Of a stretch of 39,260 bases of DNA, positions 32,794-39,260 are shown piece by piece. Source of the stretch: Trichomonas tenax (Eukaryota > Parabasalia > Trichomonadida > Trichomonadidae). The position numbers were made by a program, and so were the translations under genes. The first letter of the stretch is position 1. Every line of letters begins with the position of its first letter. The notes under the pieces were generated by a model, which saw only the letters and a program-made list of their open reading frames with translations, had not been told where the DNA came from and did not search any database. The DNA is taken from positions 1-39,260 of the forward strand of contig JALKBU010000451.1 in NCBI GenBank assembly GCA_023091735.1. The letters are read 5' to 3'.

Positions 32794-35700
32794 TTAATAT
32801 TTGAATAGTGAGTCTTGATAGTTTTGGATCGATGATAACAATGATGCTCTGAACTTCTCATTTGTTTCGAATTTACCTACAATTAAAATTCCTCCGCTTT
32901 TTTGAACGTTGATAACACCGAATTCATTCGATACCCAAACGAAAACAGGCTTTTCTGTTGCAGCCTCTGGTCCAAATTTTCCAGTGACGTATTCTAGGAA
33001 CATAAAGAAAACTTGCTGGTTGCAATTTCTCAAAAATCGTTTGAGCCAATGCAATGTATGACTCTTCTTCTTGTTAGATTTCATTGCTGAGAAAAGTGGA
33101 TTAATAAGTGATGCAAGTTCTTTGTTTTCCATTTCCTTGATTGACAAACCAACTCTAATACTGTCCGGATCAATCATATCTTTCGATGATATGCTGCTGC
33201 TGTTGATGTATTTTACACGTAAAGTCGTGTTCTTCGTTGACTCGGAAACAATCATGCACGAATTAATATCGCTTAGTTCCTTCATTGATGGAACTTCCAT
33301 GATAATAAGATGCCTTGTGAGCTGATATAGTTGTTCATCACCAATCATATGCAAAACTTCATAAATGAAGCGACTTGTGTCGAATGAAAACTTTGAACTT
33401 AATGGATTCAACTGATATTCTTCATCAATCATTCCATCAGGGAATGAAGCAAACAAGCAGTGGCTGTGATGCGGCCTCCATTCAAGTATCTCTTGTGCAA
33501 TCTCGTGAATGTTTGGCAAATGCGAAACCATCAATGATGAACCTTTCTCGTAATTAACTGCTATTATGCCATTATTCACTGTCATGAATTCACCATCATT
33601 CAAGACAACTTCTTCGTGTGAAGGTTCGAATGTTATCTTAACTTTTCCTTTGGCTCGAATGAGTGTGAGATAGTCATGGTTAATACGTGGCTGTGTTTCT
33701 GTAATTTCAGTTGATTTGCAGATAGTTTCAGCAAGAGCAGGTATCAAATACGCGTGTGGCAGTTGATGAATTGTACTTTCTTTCAGAAGGAATGCAGGCC
33801 AAATATTAGACTTAGGGAATGTCATTGGATTTGGTATTTCTGGATTGATTAATTCAATGAGTCTTGAATAATTATCAAATAATCTCTGGAAAGCACATAA
33901 ACGAGCAGACTCCTTTGCAATCATTTCTTTTAACTCTGTGAAATCATAGTTATTATCTTTGATCATGAAGCTTATAACATAATGAAGCTGAGCAAAAGCA
34001 TTTGAGAATTCACTGTTGAACATATTGACAGGAATAAACGTAGTTAGAGTTTTTGTTGTAAGAGTTTTAATGCTACTTCCGACTTCATAGAAATTATTGC
34101 TTGTGATAACATAACAATTACTGACGTGGAGATAAACACCCGGCGGAACAATTAATGCATTGATGCTGTCGGGACCAAATCCTAGCTCGCATATAGACTC
34201 AAACTTTTGTTTGATGGCTTTGATGAGTTCTGAACTCGGAACTTTCATTTTCATTATCAATTGGAAAATAGTTTTCTCATTTCTCGTCCATTGTTCTTCC
34301 AGGTGCATTGCGTTTAATGTCAGAGGCAAACCACACTCCGTTCCGTTTAATGATGACAAGAAGTTCAATACTGATGTCGCAGGTAATGATGCATTTCTTT
34401 GCGAAAGAATTTGTAGATTAATGAGTTGCTTTATGCATCGAATTAGATAATTCGACTGCATTGTGAGCTCTGCATTGTTAAAGACACACGAGTCTGTTAA
34501 TGGTATATCTCCATTGAGTTCTGAGATCCTCATCTTATACATTGCTGGTGGAGGATTTGACTGTGCAAGATATATTTTGCCATTGCATTCGAAGTTATAT
34601 TCAACGACCATTGATGGATGCAAATCAATGATTAAGAACATCATGGCAACAGAAGGCGATATTGCGCAATTGTCAACTTCAAAGCCATCAGATACCATGG
34701 AATAGCATCGACTTAATGGGTCATACACTACTTCGAATTTGATTGTATCAGTTCCTGTTTTGTTCGTTGAGTATGATCTTGGAGATTCCAAAATGCAATC
34801 AAGCGTTCTTGAATATGCAGACATCTTTATGCAAAATGTAGGAGGCTGCCTTCCTTGCGTTGGATGAATCGTGAATGTAACTTTGAATTTCGTATTAGGA
34901 TGGAAAGGCGATGAAACAAATGTATGCCCTTCTTCCATCGTCATTAAATATCCGCTCTTAACTTCTCGTTTACCGTATTCGTTGAAAACACAGTTCTTTG
35001 TAATGACTGAAGCAGGAATCTCATCTGTGTTCATATCTGGTCCTGTGAATTTAATTTGTGGACAGCTCTGCGTGTTCACCATCATTGAGTAGTAGAAATC
35101 GTGCAGTCTTTCGTCTGGCCGAAGCCTTTCATTGATTACGTTATTTAGAGTTGTTTTGGTGAAGAAATCCTTAGAGCAGTATGAATAGAAGGCAGGAATC
35201 TTCAAGAAAGCGAGCAAAGATGCAAGTCTGAAGATTTCAACAGTCGGCGGAAATTCATAATTTGAAGAGAAAATAGCATAATAACAGGAAAAATCATTGA
35301 GAAGTTTGAGATCAACTTTAACAGCACATTCGCACCAAATTCTCTTGCAATCGGTGATAGCATATGTTTCTTTGTGTCCATCAACTTTGATATCCACAGT
35401 ATTAACTTTTTTTGAGATGACTTTGCCACATCGACAAATATCGCTTTTATCCGTGAATCTCAAAGTTACACCGCTTCTTATCGCTTCCATAGAGTTATTG
35501 AGAATTGCAAAAATCGGGGGGAAATCTTCTTTATTTTGTTGGTGGACAACAGATTCAAGGAATTTGTTGAATGTTGATTGAGGATTGTTGAACAATTCTT
35601 TTAAGTGAGAAATAATAATGAAAGTGCTTTGAAGTGGCATATAAAGCTCAGCTTGAGAAATAAAGATACTTCGGCTATGAGCAATGTATTCAGTGATGGC

Positions 35701-38664
35701 ATAGAATGCGAATGCATAGAAATTATCTAAGTTCTTGACTCCATTTTTGTCCAAAGCATTGATTATTCTCATCACAACTGTAATAATTCTTGGAGATCCT
35801 CCAATAATGCAGTTGATCATTGTTTCTGTGTGTTCATCCATATCAATTGAAGCACCCGATAAAACAGCGAGTAAGCATAACAAAGATGCCTTGAAATTCA
35901 AAGGTTCATTACATAATTCTGTAAATTTTTCAAGTTTGACTGCTCGTTTCAGGAATTTCGCGACAAAAATGTTGATATCATTAAGCTGTCGAAATATAAC
36001 TAACAATGAATCGAAGAATCTAATAATGAAGTCATCATTCATGTTCTCGAAGTCGCTGAGTTGAATATCGAGTTTAATTGATTGAAGAATAACTGGCGGA
36101 AAGAAGAATGGGAATGAAAATGAATTGATGAAGTGTTCAACTGTTTCATGACCAATTTCGAGTAAATCATCAACGCGTTCGGCAAATTGTAACGCATACA
36201 TACTGAAAACCACTTGTTGTTGTTCAGTCAACTTGAAACTTGATTTCTGGAAGTTCTTCATAACCATGCCTAATGTTGAAACATCAGACATAGGACAAAG
36301 GTCGTGAGTGTTTCCTGTAACAATATACCTCATGAGTCCAAATGATGAAAGAGAAGTTGAGTTTTGAATTCTTTCTAAGATGCTTTTTGAAGGATAAATC
36401 CTAAACAAGAATTTGAGTCGGATCTCAAAGAACAAATCTCGAAACATTTTTTCGCTCGTTACATCATAAGAAATCGTTAACAATTTAAACAAATTTTTGT
36501 CAAGGGCCTTCGAAACTTTGTGGAGTGGATGTGGGTTCTTTAGGTAAAATTCATCGATGGTTTTGTAGAATCTTCTCGCGCTGTTGTAAGGAGCAGATAG
36601 AATAATACCAATCAAGAGATACAATGATCTGTTAAGCATGATTAACAACTGCTTGTTTTCGTTATTTTCATCAGGCATTTTAATCAATAAGTTCTGATAA
36701 AAACTCAACAAATCTAACGCAAATCTTGGCCATTGGTTCTGTAATCTCCAAGTTAATTTAAGAACATATTTCCATAACTGGAAGTGTGGAGATTGAATGA
36801 ATTCTGAAGGATCTCTGATATTGGGCAAAAAGTAATTGATTCTATCAAGTATTGAGTTACAAATTGCTTTGAAAGGAATAAGAGCATCTTCGAACTTGTC
36901 ATTTTCTATGAGTTTATCAATATAATTTGTGCAGCAGCTGCTCATTATTGCTATTGATTCCTGCGGAAACGCTCTAACATTTCTGCAAACGTAAGGAATA
37001 AGTCTGTCGATGGCAGTTTTTGATAATTTCATGCACTTAAAATCAACGAGAGTTGGAAAAAACCAAACATAATCTAAAGGAATGCTTTTCTCGATATAAT
37101 CATTGAGCAAGTTAATGTCATAGTAAAGATGCGGATTTGCAAGAAACTGGAAACAATATAGGAACAAATAAACGCAGAAGTTCTTCAATGTTTGATCATA
37201 AGTGTGATAATACATGTGAACGTAAATTTCTATAATATGATCGATGTTTTTCTGTGGAGCATTATCGAGAAGGAGAAGCCCGCACATGTAGATTCCCTCT
37301 AAAAACTGTTTTTCGTTGAAATAAATTAATAACTCGAGAATATTATTGCAATTATCATCACGAAACAGATGTGCTCCGTGACATAATGCCGATGATATTA
37401 ATGAATATGGATCTAAAGAGATCGTATTCGTAGGAAAAGGGACGTCACACAACCATTTCGACGGCTGAATGCAAGATCTGTATAAAGAAACATCAGAATT
37501 AGTAAGAGCAACATGCTCCAGTTTATACGGCCTCGTACACCAAGCGTTAATAACAGTTGGAGAATTAGTCGTATAATCTCTTATTAAAGCACCAGTTTCC
37601 AGAGAAAATTCGATGAAGTGGGTCGATTTTACACGCGGTGTCGCAAAAGTAATACGAATTCCGTTTGCAATAAACGGAATTCTTAATTCTTGATAAATAT
37701 CTGCTATTGAACCTCGTAATATCAATTTTCGTTCTGAAGTGAATATTCCGTTCTTTAGAGAGAAGATATTTAACTTTCCTTTTCTCACTAAAATTCGAAT
37801 CGAATAGAAAAAGTGTCCATCTGTGCAAATAGGCGGTACTAATGCGTCTGGTTTGTTATGTATTTCGACAACTCGATTTGTAGTAATATTGATTTCGAAT
37901 GCTTGTTTATCTGTGATCATATAGAGATAATCATGGACCCAGCAAAGTGAATATGCTTGATCTCCGATAGATTTCCATAAATTGTACTTTTTAATGGGTT
38001 TTCCTATAGGAGAAAGACTCAATGCGATAATTAATCCGCCTCTTTGACCAATAAAAACCTCTGATTGACTGGCAGTAAATGCAGTGGCGCACGAAATATC
38101 GTCGTTGATAAAAGGAATACCATTTGTTCGCGATGAAAAATCGATAAAAAGTGAAGACTCGCTTATTTGGCTCATAATGAAAGCAGGAATAATGGGATTG
38201 TGCACTCTGTTGATTTTGAGACTTCCTGGCTTCGGTGAATTTAAAATTGCGTCTTTTAATAAATTTATAGAATTTGATAATATCGCGATTGCAACAGATT
38301 CTGATGGGGCAAATCCCTGAGAATGCGCGAATCTCTCAAATGAGTAAGTTTCGACTGCATATCTGCAAAATTCGTGATTCAACGTGATTGAATAAACTAA
38401 TTTTTTCTTTTTCAGGGTCATTAAATACTCGACATGTTGGATCTGTTCAGAGTTGAGTTGAAGGGACCGTTTATCCGCACTAAAAGTGAATAAAACTTTG
38501 TTATTTAATATAATATTTGGCGGCTCCACTTTCCGCTCGAAGAAAAAGATTATGTCGTCTGACACGTGGACAATCTGGCTCATTGATGCCAAGAGAGCTG
38601 AGCCCCGATTGACCAGCGTCATGTACTTTTCTGATTTTTTTAAAAGATTTTTTTTATTTTTCAT
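32794..38664 (-). CDS. Giant protein (about 1956 aa) with propeller-like N-terminus and degenerate HECT-like C-lobe
   Basis: Start taken at the first ATG, 38664; a second at 38622 (MTLVNRGSALLASMSQIVHV) is also plausible. Residues about 40-400 contain beta-rich repeats (SQSEVFIGQRGGLIIALSLS, YSLCWVHDYLYMITDKQAFE) suggesting a propeller. About 400-1050 is an alpha-solenoid. Near 1073-1112 a Cys cluster (CRCGKV ... CKRIWCECAV) may bind zinc. About 1190-1330 is beta-rich (HTFVSSPFHPNTKFKVTFTI), perhaps SPRY-like. The last 100 residues, LHWLKRFLRNCNQQVFFMFL then EYVTGKFGPE and a beta end SGGILIVGKF, follow the layout of a HECT C-lobe, but the LPxAxTC catalytic cysteine is replaced by QKSGG. A very large E3-like scaffold without its own catalytic Cys is the best guess. 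No membrane helix. Confidence 0.85.
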   Translation of the reverse strand: MKNKKNLLKKSEKYMTLVNRGSALLASMSQIVHVSDDIIFFFERKVEPPNIILNNKVLFTFSADKRSLQLNSEQIQHVEYLMTLKKKKLVYSITLNHEFCRYAVETYSFERFAHSQGFAPSESVAIAILSNSINLLKDAILNSPKPGSLKINRVHNPIIPAFIMSQISESSLFIDFSSRTNGIPFINDDISCATAFTASQSEVFIGQRGGLIIALSLSPIGKPIKKYNLWKSIGDQAYSLCWVHDYLYMITDKQAFEINITTNRVVEIHNKPDALVPPICTDGHFFYSIRILVRKGKLNIFSLKNGIFTSERKLILRGSIADIYQELRIPFIANGIRITFATPRVKSTHFIEFSLETGALIRDYTTNSPTVINAWCTRPYKLEHVALTNSDVSLYRSCIQPSKWLCDVPFPTNTISLDPYSLISSALCHGAHLFRDDNCNNILELLIYFNEKQFLEGIYMCGLLLLDNAPQKNIDHIIEIYVHMYYHTYDQTLKNFCVYLFLYCFQFLANPHLYYDINLLNDYIEKSIPLDYVWFFPTLVDFKCMKLSKTAIDRLIPYVCRNVRAFPQESIAIMSSCCTNYIDKLIENDKFEDALIPFKAICNSILDRINYFLPNIRDPSEFIQSPHFQLWKYVLKLTWRLQNQWPRFALDLLSFYQNLLIKMPDENNENKQLLIMLNRSLYLLIGIILSAPYNSARRFYKTIDEFYLKNPHPLHKVSKALDKNLFKLLTISYDVTSEKMFRDLFFEIRLKFLFRIYPSKSILERIQNSTSLSSFGLMRYIVTGNTHDLCPMSDVSTLGMVMKNFQKSSFKLTEQQQVVFSMYALQFAERVDDLLEIGHETVEHFINSFSFPFFFPPVILQSIKLDIQLSDFENMNDDFIIRFFDSLLVIFRQLNDINIFVAKFLKRAVKLEKFTELCNEPLNFKASLLCLLAVLSGASIDMDEHTETMINCIIGGSPRIITVVMRIINALDKNGVKNLDNFYAFAFYAITEYIAHSRSIFISQAELYMPLQSTFIIISHLKELFNNPQSTFNKFLESVVHQQNKEDFPPIFAILNNSMEAIRSGVTLRFTDKSDICRCGKVISKKVNTVDIKVDGHKETYAITDCKRIWCECAVKVDLKLLNDFSCYYAIFSSNYEFPPTVEIFRLASLLAFLKIPAFYSYCSKDFFTKTTLNNVINERLRPDERLHDFYYSMMVNTQSCPQIKFTGPDMNTDEIPASVITKNCVFNEYGKREVKSGYLMTMEEGHTFVSSPFHPNTKFKVTFTIHPTQGRQPPTFCIKMSAYSRTLDCILESPRSYSTNKTGTDTIKFEVVYDPLSRCYSMVSDGFEVDNCAISPSVAMMFLIIDLHPSMVVEYNFECNGKIYLAQSNPPPAMYKMRISELNGDIPLTDSCVFNNAELTMQSNYLIRCIKQLINLQILSQRNASLPATSVLNFLSSLNGTECGLPLTLNAMHLEEQWTRNEKTIFQLIMKMKVPSSELIKAIKQKFESICELGFGPDSINALIVPPGVYLHVSNCYVITSNNFYEVGSSIKTLTTKTLTTFIPVNMFNSEFSNAFAQLHYVISFMIKDNNYDFTELKEMIAKESARLCAFQRLFDNYSRLIELINPEIPNPMTFPKSNIWPAFLLKESTIHQLPHAYLIPALAETICKSTEITETQPRINHDYLTLIRAKGKVKITFEPSHEEVVLNDGEFMTVNNGIIAVNYEKGSSLMVSHLPNIHEIAQEILEWRPHHSHCLFASFPDGMIDEEYQLNPLSSKFSFDTSRFIYEVLHMIGDEQLYQLTRHLIIMEVPSMKELSDINSCMIVSESTKNTTLRVKYINSSSISSKDMIDPDSIRVGLSIKEMENKELASLINPLFSAMKSNKKKSHTLHWLKRFLRNCNQQVFFMFLEYVTGKFGPEAATEKPVFVWVSNEFGVINVQKSGGILIVGKFETNEKFRASLLSSIQNYQDSLFKY

Positions 38665-39260
38665 TTTGGTGTGCAACGTTTTGATATCTATAACTTTGCC
38701 AAATTATATATTTCATCTTTCTTCTTTTACTGCTAAAGTATAACATCTTGAATTTAATTTTTTTAGCATCAAAACTCAACTTTTTTTGTGAAATTCGTTT
38801 TTTCAATTAATTTCTAGGATCATGAAAAGTGATTTTATTGAATTGTCTATTTCATATAAACAAAAACAAATATAACCAAACAATACATTATAAAAATTAC
38901 TACTATTGTATTAACATCTTGAAAAGTATTCTTCCTAAATAACCCAAATTTGAAAACTTTTTGCTGAACATAAATGAAGATTTTTTCTTCAATCATGAAT
39001 ACCAAAATAATATTATCTTCTAATAGAAGAACTTTCATTGCTGTAGTGAACGGAAATGATAGCTCAAAAAGAAAGATGCTTACATGGCAGATTTACCATT
39101 ATTGACATGTAAATTATATAGCAAAAAAACGGTAGTATTTTTCCTTCTGCGGTGTAGTCCCGCGACCTTCATAACTTTTTATCTGATCAATATTTTTTCG
39201 ATTTGAAAGTACTTTCATGAACTTATTGATAGTTGTCTATCCAGTGGTATAAGTGGCACA
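38665..39260. other. Intergenic with CATGTAAAT boxes
   Basis: No supported gene; a 63-codon minus-strand frame at 38847-39038 has no domain. Near 39080-39117 the plus strand has GCTTACATGGCA and TTGACATGTAAAT, one box on each strand, matching the boxes at 7580-7800, 11295 and 17386. AAAAGTGATTTT lies at about 38824. The gene these serve may lie beyond the window edge. Confidence 0.4.

Noticed and set aside
38674..38676. TTG start for the giant protein
   Set aside because: An ATG lies four codons later; non-ATG starts are not expected in trichomonads.
38847..39038. 63-codon minus-strand open frame
   Set aside because: Hydrophobic AT-rich translation with no domain or promoter.
1..39260. tRNA and rRNA genes
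   Set aside because: I looked for B-box-like GGTTCGA(A/T)(T/C)C and cloverleaf context and for conserved rRNA stretches and saw none; a tRNAscan run would be decisive.

Overview
The window looks like nuclear DNA of a parabasalid protist (trichomonad: Trichomonas or Tritrichomonas type). The evidence is very AT-rich intergenic DNA around single-exon genes, the standard genetic code, short 5' leaders with Inr-like TCAYTTTT motifs just before start codons, an ankyrin protein fragment of the trichomonad DUF3447 type, a BspA-like leucine-rich surface protein relic, and a flagellar SHIPPO-repeat protein beside a eukaryotic histone H2B. Species cannot be settled from the sequence alone. No rRNA, tRNA or CRISPR was recognised.

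Layout. 1-1414 (-): decayed ankyrin gene whose four surviving repeats are separated by arrays of a ~37-bp minisatellite. 1843-2883 (-): PP1/PP2A-type phosphatase. 3273-4027 (+): broken BspA-like gene. 4028-6129: gene-poor, with a decayed coding stretch on the minus strand. 6220-6801 (+): C-terminal piece of a Calx-beta-like single-pass membrane protein. 7088-7528 (-) and 7813-10452 (+): divergent pair (coiled-coil protein; SRFR1/TTC13-like TPR protein) sharing a promoter that holds a striking ~20-bp-phased GTAAA array. 10750-11283 (-): double zinc-knuckle protein. 11625-12917 (+): ARM-like protein. 13831-14718 (+): broken FHA-RING gene. 14955-15441 (+): small membrane protein with one or two candidate mini-introns. 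16166-17062 (-): SHIPPO protein. 17554-20001 (-): unknown 815-aa protein. 20651-21040 (-): H2B. 21749-23464 (+): TPR/ARM protein. 23597-25801 (-): unknown 734-aa protein, perhaps PI3K p101-like. 26235-27695 (-): ARM-like protein. 27747-29819 (-): M3 oligopeptidase. 30422-30844 (-): small coiled-coil protein. 30896-31035 (-): ankyrin relic. 31664-32705 (-): DUF3447 ankyrin pseudogene. 32794-38664 (-): giant protein ending in a degenerate HECT-like lobe.

There is no operon logic; genes are independent housekeeping or regulatory units mixed with dead members of expanded families (ankyrin, BspA, FHA-RING). The most interesting material is non-coding: the minisatellite inserted at the same point between ankyrin repeats, the phased GTAAA array with dispersed GNCATGTAAAT pairs spaced 20-21 bp, C-run (CCCCTT) clusters also spaced about 17-22 bp upstream of several genes, AAACGG boxes close to start codons, and an E2F-like site before H2B. 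Several dead genes are broken by single-base changes in or near A/T runs, so consensus errors must be excluded before calling them pseudogenes.
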